This document shows, piece after piece, positions 25,491 to 32,909 of a stretch of DNA of 64,000 bases. Origin of the DNA: Sphaerisporangium sp. (GTDB lineage Bacteria > Actinomycetota > Actinomycetes > Streptosporangiales > Streptosporangiaceae); assembly GCA_025964675.1 (NCBI GenBank), contig JAOPYI010000238.1, positions 1-64,000 of the forward strand, written 5' to 3'. Within the stretch, counting starts at the first letter, position 1; every line of letters starts with the position of its first letter. The notes beneath the pieces were generated by a model that was not told the DNA's origin, made no database searches, and saw nothing but the letters and a program-made list of their open reading frames with translations. The position numbers were made by a program, and so were the translations under genes.

Positions 25491-26687
25491 TCACGGGACG
25501 ATCTGGAGGCTTGGGCGCTGGTCGGGGATGCCGAGGAGCTCGCGGGCGCGGGCGATGGGCCAGGCGAGCTGGGCCGCGAGGGTGGCCATGGTGAGGCCGG
25601 TCTCCGCCGCCGCCAGGTCGAAGGCCTGGCGCAGGAGCACCGGGTGCTCGCCGGGGTAGCCGGTGATGGGCTCGCCGGCGAAGCCTGGCTGGTCACGCAG
25701 GGAGGCGAGACGCTGGTAGGCGCGGCTGGCCGAGGAGTCGGAGAGCAGGCCGACCTCGCGGCAGCGGTAGAGCAGGGAGTCGATCGAGACCCCCCACGCG
25801 TGCTTGAGCTCGGCCAGCCGGCGCAGGTCGAGGCGCCGGGGAAGCTCGGGCAGGATGCTGTCGCGCGGCGTCAGGAACTCGGCGGCGAAGGTGTCGGCCT
25901 CGCGTTCCTGCTGGACGTCGCCGGCGGCGGTGTCGCCGTGAAGGACGAGATGGCCCAGCTCGTGGGCGGCGGTGAAGCGGTAGCGATGGATGTCGTCGAA
26001 GCGGTTGGCGGTCAGGACGACGATCGGCCGGGGGAGTTGCGAGGTCGAGAAGGCGTCGACCGTGGTGGCGTCCTCGTCGGGCGGGGGGAGCACCACGACG
26101 ATCCCGTGGGCTTCCATGTGGCGGACGAGATGCGAGATCGGCCCGGTGCCGAGCCCCCAGTGTCGGCGCAGCTCCCGGGCGGCGGCGGCCGGGTCGCGTG
26201 GCAGCTCGACGCCTGAGTGCACCTCGCCTCCGGAGAACCCCGGAAGGTCGACGTGCGGCAGCCGTACCCGCTTCTCCAGGGCGTGGGTCAGCTCCCAGAC
26301 CTGCTCGACGAACGCGACGGCCTTGGCCCGCTGGTGGACGCGGGTGGTGCGGAGGCTGCGGAAGTGGGCCATCGACCCGTCGAGCTTGGCGTGCGGCCGG
26401 CCGGACAGGAAGAACGCCAGCGGAACGCCGAGGGCGTCGGCGAGGCGCGGGATGAGGTCGGGCCGGGGATGGGTCATGCCCGTCTCGTACTGCCCGACCG
26501 CCGCCGGGGTGACGCCCACCCGCTCGGCGAGATCTTTCTTCGTCATGCCAGCCAGCCGCCGCGCCTGGGTGAGGCGCGCCTGGTCGAATGCGTCGGCCAC
26601 GGCCTGCGGGCTCGGCCTGCCACGGCCGGCACCGCCGGAGGGGTCGAAGATGCGGGTCTGGCGGCGGTCGTTCTTACGATCGCTCAT
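25491..26687 (-). CDS. XRE-family HTH with ImmA/IrrE-type metallopeptidase domain
   Basis: The 398-residue protein has an N-terminal helix-turn-helix (~40-95, KDLAERVGVTPAAVGQYETG) and a COG2856 zinc-peptidase domain (~165-305) with the active-site motif AAHELGHLVLH (HELGH at 242-246) and the downstream glutamate in READTFAAEFL. Family members cleave a repressor or, in IrrE, DdrO-like proteins; here the repressor-like HTH is fused to the protease, so self-regulation is plausible. The C-terminal ~90 residues are a further helical region. Its start overlaps the upstream gene by 14 bp, so the two are translationally coupled. The pair resembles a toxin-antitoxin or stress module but is not proven to be one. 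Confidence 0.88.
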   Translation of the reverse strand: MSDRKNDRRQTRIFDPSGGAGRGRPSPQAVADAFDQARLTQARRLAGMTKKDLAERVGVTPAAVGQYETGMTHPRPDLIPRLADALGVPLAFFLSGRPHAKLDGSMAHFRSLRTTRVHQRAKAVAFVEQVWELTHALEKRVRLPHVDLPGFSGGEVHSGVELPRDPAAAARELRRHWGLGTGPISHLVRHMEAHGIVVVLPPPDEDATTVDAFSTSQLPRPIVVLTANRFDDIHRYRFTAAHELGHLVLHGDTAAGDVQQEREADTFAAEFLTPRDSILPELPRRLDLRRLAELKHAWGVSIDSLLYRCREVGLLSDSSASRAYQRLASLRDQPGFAGEPITGYPGEHPVLLRQAFDLAAAETGLTMATLAAQLAWPIARARELLGIPDQRPSLQIVP

Positions 26688-27504
26688 CGGCGTCGGCGAT
26701 CGGCAGCTCGTCGGTGGTCTCGCTGTTCACGGGGAAGATCATGGCATTCTCGCGCTCCACCGCGGGACGACGGACCAGGGTGAGGTCGGGCTCGGCGCCT
26801 CGGTCGAAGCGCGCCGCGGCGTCGGGCTCGGCGACGGGAAGGCCCTGCGCGACCCACGGCAAGGCGGTGAGCAGGGGGATCTGCTCGCAGTGGAGCCAGT
26901 CGACGCGGCCCATGTCGTCGATGAGCTGGGCCTCTCCCCAGTAGAGCTTCAGAAGGCTGGCCTGCGCGTTCGCGGCGTAGGCGACGGGGATGAGGCGCGT
27001 GTCGCCGGGAAGTTGCGCGAGCAGGGGACGTGCGGCGGCCAGCTCGTCGAGCTGGGCCTGCTCGTCGTCGACCGCGAGCGCGAGGTCGAGCTCCTCCTGG
27101 TGGTAGGTCGTCTTGGGGCCGAAGCGGGTGAACAGCTCGCGGACCAGCGCGGAGACCCGCCCGTCACTGACCCGCGCCTCGCTGATCGGCGTGGTGTCGT
27201 CCTCGGCGTAGCGGAAGGGCAGCAGGAGGTTGCCGTCGAGCACGACCAGATGGTGAGGGGAGCCGTACGGCCTGACCACGTGGAAGCCGGGCTCGTTCCT
27301 GAACCCGTCGACGAGGGCTTCGTAGCGTCGTGCCATGAGGGTGGAGCCGTAGGCGTACCGCTTGTCGCTTCTCGACGACTTCTGGGCATCCTGGGCGTTG
27401 CCGGCCGCCTCGATGAGGGACGCGGCGAGCTGCCCTCTCACCGACGCGGCGCGCTCGCCGAAGCGCTCGGCGGCCCAGCTCGAGATCTGCGGCTCTCCCT
27501 GCAT
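26674..27504 (-). CDS. Unknown partner protein of the HTH/ImmA gene
   Basis: The 276-residue soluble protein has no family I recognise. Conspicuous stretches are YGSTLMARRYEALVDGF (residues ~52-68), GSPHHLVVLDGNLLLPFRY, FGPKTTYHQEELDLAL and LLKLYWGEAQLIDDMGRVDW; conserved-looking Asp, Glu and His residues could be catalytic or structural. No membrane segment or signal is seen. GGAGGT lies 6 nt before the ATG at 27504, which fixes the start (the open frame extends to 27558). The stop codon overlaps the HTH/ImmA start by 14 bp, so the products are probably made in fixed ratio and act together. Confidence 0.75.
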   Translation of the reverse strand: MQGEPQISSWAAERFGERAASVRGQLAASLIEAAGNAQDAQKSSRSDKRYAYGSTLMARRYEALVDGFRNEPGFHVVRPYGSPHHLVVLDGNLLLPFRYAEDDTTPISEARVSDGRVSALVRELFTRFGPKTTYHQEELDLALAVDDEQAQLDELAAARPLLAQLPGDTRLIPVAYAANAQASLLKLYWGEAQLIDDMGRVDWLHCEQIPLLTALPWVAQGLPVAEPDAAARFDRGAEPDLTLVRRPAVERENAMIFPVNSETTDELPIADADERS

Positions 27505-27602
27505 CGGGTGACCTCCGGTCCGCGGTGTCCTGGCGATCGGCGCTTCAGTTCTCCGCACGATACTCCCGCGAGCACTCTAGTTGATGTTGTGACGCGCCGG
27601 GG

Positions 27603-28523
27603 TCAGGCGGAAGCGTGGCGGAGGGCGGCGGCGGGCTCTGGGAGGGGGAGGCCGCGCTGGGCCCACAGCTCGCGCATGCGGTCGGGGTAGTCGGTGACGA
27701 TCCCCTTGACGCCGAGGTCGATCATCCGGGACGCCTCCTCGGGCTCGTTGACCGTCCACACCGCGACCGTGAGCCCGGCCTTCGCGGCCCGCGCCATCAG
27801 CTCCTCGTCGACCAGCACCCGGTCGGGTGACAGAGTGGTGGCCCCGATCGAAGCGGCCGCCGCCGCGATGTCGCCGCCGAAGTCCTTCTCGTGGTCGAGG
27901 CCGAGCCACGCGGGCGTGAGCGTCGCCTTCTCGACCAAGGCGTAGCGCGTGGCCACGAGATCCTCGGCTACGCGCAGGACGCGCCAGTCGAAGCTGAGGA
28001 TCGCCGCGCGGTCGAGCCTGTCGTGGCGGTCGAGCTCCGCCACGACCAGCTCGGTGAGCATCCGCGGATCGGCCGACAGCTCGGGCCGGGTCGGGTCGGA
28101 CTTCAGCTCGACGTTCAGCCGCACGCCGTCCGCGCCGTAGGCGCCCACCAGGCCGAGCACGGCGCCGAGCGTGGGCATCCGGGTGCCGGGGATCTGGACC
28201 TGGGTGCGGATGAAGCGGTCGGACTTGTTCTTCGGGTGGCGGACCCCCACGTCCAGGGTGCGCAGCTGGGCGAGGGAGAGGGAGCCGATGGGCTTGCCGA
28301 CGTAGGGGAACGCGGGGTCCCCCGGCGTGGCGGGGACGGTGTCGGCGCTGGTCACGGCCGATACCGTCAGATCATGGGTGAGCACTAGCTGCCGGTCGGC
28401 GGTCAGCGCGACGTCGAACTCGATCGCGTGGACGCCGAGCCCCAGTGTGTGGGCCATGCCGGGGAGGGTGTTCTCCGGGCGTAGGCCCCGTGCTCCCCGG
28501 TGGCCGTGTATCTCCACCTGCAC
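27603..28523 (-). CDS. Glycerophosphodiester phosphodiesterase
   Basis: It splits glycerophosphodiesters, from phospholipid or teichoic acid turnover, into glycerol 3-phosphate and an alcohol. The 306-residue TIM-barrel protein opens with HGHRGARGLRPENT and continues with EFDVALTADRQLVLTHD, the two catalytic His and the metal-binding Glu/Asp set of the GDPD family; VNVELKSD-type (LNVELKSD) and AVWTVNEP complete the signature. No signal peptide is present, so it is cytoplasmic like UgpQ. The start is a GTG; another in-frame GTG lies two codons later. Confidence 0.92.
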   Translation of the reverse strand: MQVEIHGHRGARGLRPENTLPGMAHTLGLGVHAIEFDVALTADRQLVLTHDLTVSAVTSADTVPATPGDPAFPYVGKPIGSLSLAQLRTLDVGVRHPKNKSDRFIRTQVQIPGTRMPTLGAVLGLVGAYGADGVRLNVELKSDPTRPELSADPRMLTELVVAELDRHDRLDRAAILSFDWRVLRVAEDLVATRYALVEKATLTPAWLGLDHEKDFGGDIAAAAASIGATTLSPDRVLVDEELMARAAKAGLTVAVWTVNEPEEASRMIDLGVKGIVTDYPDRMRELWAQRGLPLPEPAAALRHASA

Positions 28524-28669
28524 AATGGCGCACCCTATCGCTCACCTGCCTCGCCCCTCTTCAGGCAGGGCCGTGTACGTCCGCCGGGCCGGCCGTGGGC
28601 GCGGAGAGACGCGTCGAAAGAGACACCAACGGTCAGAGCACGGTAAAAGCCTGCAATTCGTGCAGTTTG

Positions 28670-28724
28670 GTTAACGTCCGGATAGTTCCGTTAACGGACA
28701 GCTGACTGTCGGCTTACGGACACC
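28670..28724 (+). promoter_or_regulatory. Phased TTAACG/TTACGG repeats with a 12-bp palindrome
   Basis: TTAACG at 28671 and 28691 and TTACGG at 28714 lie 20 and 23 bp apart, about two helical turns. The middle copy is inside the perfect palindrome TCCGTTAACGGA (28687-28698), and ACGGACA is repeated exactly 22 bp apart (28694 and 28716). This sits 17-70 bp before the GT4 start in a locally AT-richer leader and looks like an operator array. Confidence 0.5.
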
Positions 28725-28740
28725 TGATCGTTACAAATCT

Positions 28741-30069
28741 ATGGTGAAAGACAGGCACTCCACTTCCCGCCGCTCACTCCAGGAATGGATCCATCGCTTG
28801 CTTGGGAAACTGCTCGGGAACACACGAAGGGCCCTGGCCCGTTCAGCGCTGTGGCTGTTGAGGATGCTCAACGCGCGAAGGGCGAGAAAGGCGCCGGCGC
28901 CCGACACGGGAACGGTCCGGATCCTGCTGCTGCACGCCTATGGCATGGGCGGCACCATCCGCACGGTGCTCAACCTGGCGGGTTACCTCGCGCGCGAGCG
29001 GGACGTGGAGATCGTGAGCGCCCTCCGGTCGGCCGAGCAGCCGTTCTTCGACATCCCGCCGGGCGTGCGGGTGACGGTTCTGGACGACAGGACCACGCGC
29101 GCCGGATGGGCCCCCCGCCTGCTCTCCCGGGTGCCAAGCCTGTTCGTGCCCGAGGACGAGAACGCCAAGCCGTCCTTCACGCTCTGGACGGACCTGCGCC
29201 TGATCGCCTACCTGCGCTCCCTGCGCACGGGCGTGCTGATCGCCACCCGGCCCGCGTTCACGCTGATGACCACCCTCTTCGCCCCTCCTGGGGTCATCAC
29301 CATCGGCCAGGAGCACGTGACGCTCGGCACGCACTCGCCCGCCATGCGAAGCCTCTTCAGGCGGCGGTACGGCAGGTTCGACGCGTTCGTGACGCTGACC
29401 GAGGCCGACCTCGAGCAGTACGCGAAGCTGCTGAAGGACGATCCGCCGAGCCGCCTGCTGCGCATCCCGAACGCCATCCCCGAGCTCGACGGCGGCATCT
29501 CCCACCTGGAGGAGAAGGTCGTCGTCAGCATGGGGCGCCTGGTCCACGCCAAGGGATTCGACCGGCTGGTCAACGCGTGGAAGACGGTGGCGGAGGCGCA
29601 TCCCGACTGGATACTGCGCGTCTACGGTCGGGGGACGCAGGAGAAGAGGAACCGACTCAAGGCCCGGATCGACGAGGCCGACCTGTCGGACAAGGTCTTC
29701 CTGATGGGCAGCACGGCCCATGTCGGGGTCGAGCTGTCCAAGTCATCGATCTACGCCGTCAGCTCCCGCTACGAGGGCTTCGGCATGACGATCCTGGAGG
29801 CGATGAGCAAGGGCCTGCCGATCGTCAGCTTCGACTGCCCGCTCGGCCCCAGGGAGATCATCACCGACGGCCACGACGGCCTGCTCGTGAGGTCCAAGAA
29901 GGCCGCCGACCTCGGCGAGGGGATCTGCCGCCTCATCGAGGACGAGAACCTGCGCCGAACCCTCGGTCGCAACGCCCTGCGCACCGCCGTGCGCTACGAC
30001 CTCGACGTGATCGGCGCCCAGTGGGACGAGCTCCTCACCGACCTCGGCACCCGCGCCCCCTCTCGATGA
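28741..30069 (+). CDS. Glycosyltransferase, GT4 family
   Basis: A 442-residue GT-B transferase with a basic N-terminal helix (~1-45), an acceptor domain opening with VRILLLHAYGMGGTIRTVLN, and a donor domain with VVSMGRLVHAKGFDRLVNAW, LMGS and SSRYEGFGMTILEAMSKGLPIVSFDCPLG. The GMGGTIRTVL form and the E-x7-E segment resemble enzymes of exopolysaccharide and teichoic-acid-type loci. The acceptor is unknown. The basic N-terminus could tether it to the membrane surface. The upstream repeats suggest dedicated regulation, and an 11-bp hairpin closes the gene. Confidence 0.87.
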   Translation: MVKDRHSTSRRSLQEWIHRLLGKLLGNTRRALARSALWLLRMLNARRARKAPAPDTGTVRILLLHAYGMGGTIRTVLNLAGYLARERDVEIVSALRSAEQPFFDIPPGVRVTVLDDRTTRAGWAPRLLSRVPSLFVPEDENAKPSFTLWTDLRLIAYLRSLRTGVLIATRPAFTLMTTLFAPPGVITIGQEHVTLGTHSPAMRSLFRRRYGRFDAFVTLTEADLEQYAKLLKDDPPSRLLRIPNAIPELDGGISHLEEKVVVSMGRLVHAKGFDRLVNAWKTVAEAHPDWILRVYGRGTQEKRNRLKARIDEADLSDKVFLMGSTAHVGVELSKSSIYAVSSRYEGFGMTILEAMSKGLPIVSFDCPLGPREIITDGHDGLLVRSKKAADLGEGICRLIEDENLRRTLGRNALRTAVRYDLDVIGAQWDELLTDLGTRAPSR

Positions 30070-30089
30070 CGACCGTCGCGAGAGGGGGC
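30055..30089. terminator. Bidirectional terminator, 11-bp perfect stem, overlapping a stop codon
   Basis: GCCCCCTCTCG (30055-30065) pairs exactly with CGAGAGGGGGC (30079-30089) over a 13-nt loop. The stem begins inside the last codons of the GT4 gene, and its TGA lies in the loop. On the other side purA ends at 30101, so one hairpin can serve both converging genes. Confidence 0.8.
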
Positions 30090-30100
30090 ACGGGTCGGGA

Positions 30101-31384
30101 TCAGATCAGCGAGCGCAGGGAAAGGGTCTGGTCACGGCCGGGGCCGACGCCGATGGCCGAGATCTGCGCGCCGCTCAGCTCCTCCAGCGCCCGTACATAG
30201 TCCTGGGCGTTCTTCGGCAGGTCGTCGAAGGACTTCGCCTCGGTGATGTCCTCCTGCCAGCCGGGCAGCTCCTCGTAGATCGGCTTGGCGTGATGGAAGT
30301 CGGTCTGGGTCATCGGGATCTCGTCGTGGCGCACCCCGTCGACCTCGTACGCGACGCAGACCGGGATCCGCTCCAGGCCGGACAGCACGTCGAGCTTGGT
30401 GAGGAAGAAGTCGGTCACGCCGTTGACACGGGTGGCGTACCTGGCGATGATCGCGTCGAACCAGCCGCACCGGCGGTCGCGGCCGGTGGTCACCCCGTAC
30501 TCGCCGCCGGTCGTGCGCAGCCAGTCGCCCATCTCGTCGGTGAGCTCGGTCGGGAACGGGCCAGAGCCGACACGCGTGGTGTAGGCCTTCAGGATGCCGA
30601 TCACCCGGGTGAGCCGGGTCGGCGGGATGCCCGAGCCGATGCACGCGCCGCCCGAGGTCGGCGAGGAGGAGGTCACGAAGGGGTAGGTGCCGTGGTCGAT
30701 GTCGAGCAGGTTGCCCTGCCCGCCCTCCAGCAGCACGACCTTGTGCTCGTCCAGCGCCTTGTTGAGGATCAACGAGGTGTCGGCGATGTGCGGCTTGAGC
30801 CGCTCGGCGTAGCCGAGGTACTCCTCCAGCACCTTGGCGGGGTCGATGCCCCTGCGGTTGTAGACCTTGGTCAGCACCTGGTTCTTCTCGTTCAGCGCGA
30901 CCTCGATCTTCTTCCCGAGGATGCCGGGGTCGAGGAGGTCCTGCACCCGCACGCCCATGCGCGCGATCTTGTCCCCGTACGCGGGGCCGATGCCGCGTCC
31001 CGTGGTGCCGATGCGTGCCTTGCCGAGATAGCGTTCGGTGACCTTGTCCAGGGCCTTGTGGTGGGGCATGATCAGGTGCGCGCTGGCCGAGATCAACAGC
31101 CGGTCGCACGAGATGCCGCGCTCCTTCAGACCGTCGATCTCCGCCAGCAGCACTCCGGGGTCGATGACGACACCGTTGCCGATCACCGGGACCACCTTGG
31201 GCGACAGCACGCCGGTCGGCAACAGGTGAAGCGCGTACTTCTGATCGCCGATGACCACGGTGTGGCCCGCGTTGTTGCCGCCCTGGTAGCGGACGACGTA
31301 GTCGACTACGCCGCCCAGCAGGTCGGTGGCCTTACCCTTGCCCTCATCGCCCCACTGGGCGCCCACGAGAACGACAGCCGGCAT
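30101..31384 (-). CDS. purA: Adenylosuccinate synthetase
   Basis: It condenses IMP and aspartate using GTP, the first committed step to AMP. The 427-residue protein has the N-terminal P-loop [11 protein letters not shown] with its catalytic Asp, the switch region GNNAGHTVV with the catalytic His, [13 protein letters not shown] and [20 protein letters not shown], the IMP-binding and family signature sequences. The ATG at 31384 ([18 protein letters not shown]) has GGGAG upstream; thirteen more codons of open frame are leader. A terminator-like hairpin sits in that leader. Confidence 0.97.
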   Translation of the reverse strand: MPAVVLVGAQWGDEGKGKATDLLGGVVDYVVRYQGGNNAGHTVVIGDQKYALHLLPTGVLSPKVVPVIGNGVVIDPGVLLAEIDGLKERGISCDRLLISASAHLIMPHHKALDKVTERYLGKARIGTTGRGIGPAYGDKIARMGVRVQDLLDPGILGKKIEVALNEKNQVLTKVYNRRGIDPAKVLEEYLGYAERLKPHIADTSLILNKALDEHKVVLLEGGQGNLLDIDHGTYPFVTSSSPTSGGACIGSGIPPTRLTRVIGILKAYTTRVGSGPFPTELTDEMGDWLRTTGGEYGVTTGRDRRCGWFDAIIARYATRVNGVTDFFLTKLDVLSGLERIPVCVAYEVDGVRHDEIPMTQTDFHHAKPIYEELPGWQEDITEAKSFDDLPKNAQDYVRALEELSGAQISAIGVGPGRDQTLSLRSLI

Positions 31385-31400
31385 GGTTAACTCCCGCGCA

Positions 31401-31435
31401 CAAAAGCGAAACCCCTGGCGCAAGCGCGACAGGGG
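31401..31435 (-). terminator. Hairpin with T-rich tail between DUF3151 gene and purA
   Basis: On the minus strand CCCCTG (31435-31430) pairs with CAGGGG (31417-31412), with an inner GCGC pair, and is followed by TTTCGCTTTTG. It is the only hairpin seen here with a real U-tail. It terminates the DUF3151 transcript or, if purA has an upstream promoter, attenuates purA in its leader. Confidence 0.65.
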
Positions 31436-31485
31436 CTCTTGCGTTGAGAGACTACCCGAGCAGGCTGATGCCGCCCAAGCGCGGC

Positions 31486-31905
31486 TTACTGGGAGTTGAG
31501 CGCCTTTACCGCTTCTGGGCTGCTTTCACGTAGAAACTGTGCACACCGCTCGGCCTCGTCCTTCTCGCCGATCGCCTGGGCGGCGCGGCTGAGCGCGTTG
31601 AGGCAGCGGAGGAACCCCCTGTTGGGCTCGTGCTCCCAGGGGATCGGCCCGTGGCCCTTCCAGCCCGCACGGCGCAGCTGGTCGAGCCCCCGATGATATC
31701 CGGTGCGGGCGAAGGCGTAGGAGGTCACCGCGTGCCCGGCGGCGAAGTATTCGTCGGCGAGCGCCGCCCAGGCCGCGGTATAGGCCGGGAAGCGCGCGGC
31801 GACATCACTGGCCTTGGCACCGGATTCCAGGGCCTCCCTGGCCTCCGGGCTGTCCGGAAGGTGCGTGGGCGGCGGCCCGGCGAGAAGGTTATCGTGCGTT
31901 TCCAT
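31486..31905 (-). CDS. DUF3151 protein
   Basis: This 139-residue cytoplasmic protein matches the DUF3151 family, which is common in actinobacteria and often encoded between purA and fba, as here. It is helical, TPR-like in look ([40 protein letters not shown]); the [22 protein letters not shown] stretch is the most conserved. The function is unknown. The ATG at 31905 is chosen; an in-frame GTG two codons earlier is equally possible. The hairpin at 31412-31435 follows its stop. Confidence 0.88.
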   Translation of the reverse strand: METHDNLLAGPPPTHLPDSPEAREALESGAKASDVAARFPAYTAAWAALADEYFAAGHAVTSYAFARTGYHRGLDQLRRAGWKGHGPIPWEHEPNRGFLRCLNALSRAAQAIGEKDEAERCAQFLRESSPEAVKALNSQ

Positions 31906-32074
31906 GAGCACAGTCTTACCTGTGTTCCGCCTGTGTGGTCATACTCCCTTCGGTGATAGGCGGGAAAACTGAAAATTGTCCGATACGGTGACCTGGTTGC
32001 GGGTGCAAGGAGTCCCGGAAGATTCCGCAGGACTTGCGAAGCGGCCACGAACGACTCACGAAGGAGCAGAGGAC

Positions 32075-32896
32075 GTGACCCTCTCCGCCTCCCGGTGCGT
32101 CGCCGTCACCCTGGCCGCGCTGCTGGCGCTGGTGACGGCCTGTGGTGGGAAGGACGACCAGAAGCCCTCGAACGCCGCTAAGACGGTCGTCTCGCTGACC
32201 TTCGACGACGCCTGGGCCACCCAGGCGGTCGCAGGCGATCTCCTTCGCAAGCACCGGCTGGTCGGCACGTTCTACATCATCAGCGACTTCGTCGGCAGGC
32301 CCAAGCGGCTCACGAAGGCGCAGGTCGGCGCGCTGGCCGCCGCCGGCAACGAGATCGGCGGCCACACCCTCACCCACCCCCGCCTGCCCACGCTGTCCGA
32401 GGCCGCGCAGCGCCGGGAGATCTGCGACGACCGGCGCGCGCTGCTGGCCATGGGATACAAGCCCCGGTCCTTCGCCTACCCGTACGGCCTGTTCGACGCC
32501 CGCACCCTGGCCATCGTGCGCGGCTGTGGATACAACAACGCGCGCAGGTCGGGTGGCCTCGCGCCGCCGAGCAACCCCTGTCCCACGTGCGCGCGCTCCG
32601 AGAACCCCGGGACCACCGACCCGTACCGCCTGCGCACGCTTCCCGCCGTACGCAGGTCCGTGACGCTCGAGACCCTCAAGTCCTACGTCCGCCAGGCCGA
32701 GCAGCACGGAGGCGGCCTGGTGACCTACGAGTTCCACAACATCTGCGACAGCTGTGACGAGTTCAGCGTGCGGGCGGGCGTGCTTGACCAGTTCCTCGGC
32801 TGGGTCGCGGCCAGTGGGGTCTCCGTCCGCCTGTTCGGTGACGTCGTCGGCGGAGATCTCCGTCCCGCTCCTCAGCCGGCGCAGGCGTCCAAGTAA
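32075..32896 (+). CDS. Lipoprotein polysaccharide deacetylase (NodB / CE4 family)
   Basis: The 273-residue protein starts with a lipoprotein signal ending in the lipobox LVTAC, so it should be lipid-anchored outside the membrane. The NodB domain (~35-260) has TFDDAW (catalytic base and metal Asp), GGHTLTHPRL (the H-x3-H zinc ligands) and RSFAYPYG. An inserted NPCPTCARSE loop adds two cysteines not typical of the family, and NICDSCDEF two more, which could form disulphides. It would N-deacetylate a surface glycan or peptidoglycan GlcNAc. AAGGAG lies 8 nt before the GTG. It converges on the GT2 cluster, leaving only 13 bp. Confidence 0.88.
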   Translation: MTLSASRCVAVTLAALLALVTACGGKDDQKPSNAAKTVVSLTFDDAWATQAVAGDLLRKHRLVGTFYIISDFVGRPKRLTKAQVGALAAAGNEIGGHTLTHPRLPTLSEAAQRREICDDRRALLAMGYKPRSFAYPYGLFDARTLAIVRGCGYNNARRSGGLAPPSNPCPTCARSENPGTTDPYRLRTLPAVRRSVTLETLKSYVRQAEQHGGGLVTYEFHNICDSCDEFSVRAGVLDQFLGWVAASGVSVRLFGDVVGGDLRPAPQPAQASK

Positions 32897-32909
32897 AGCG
32901 ACCCGCCGG

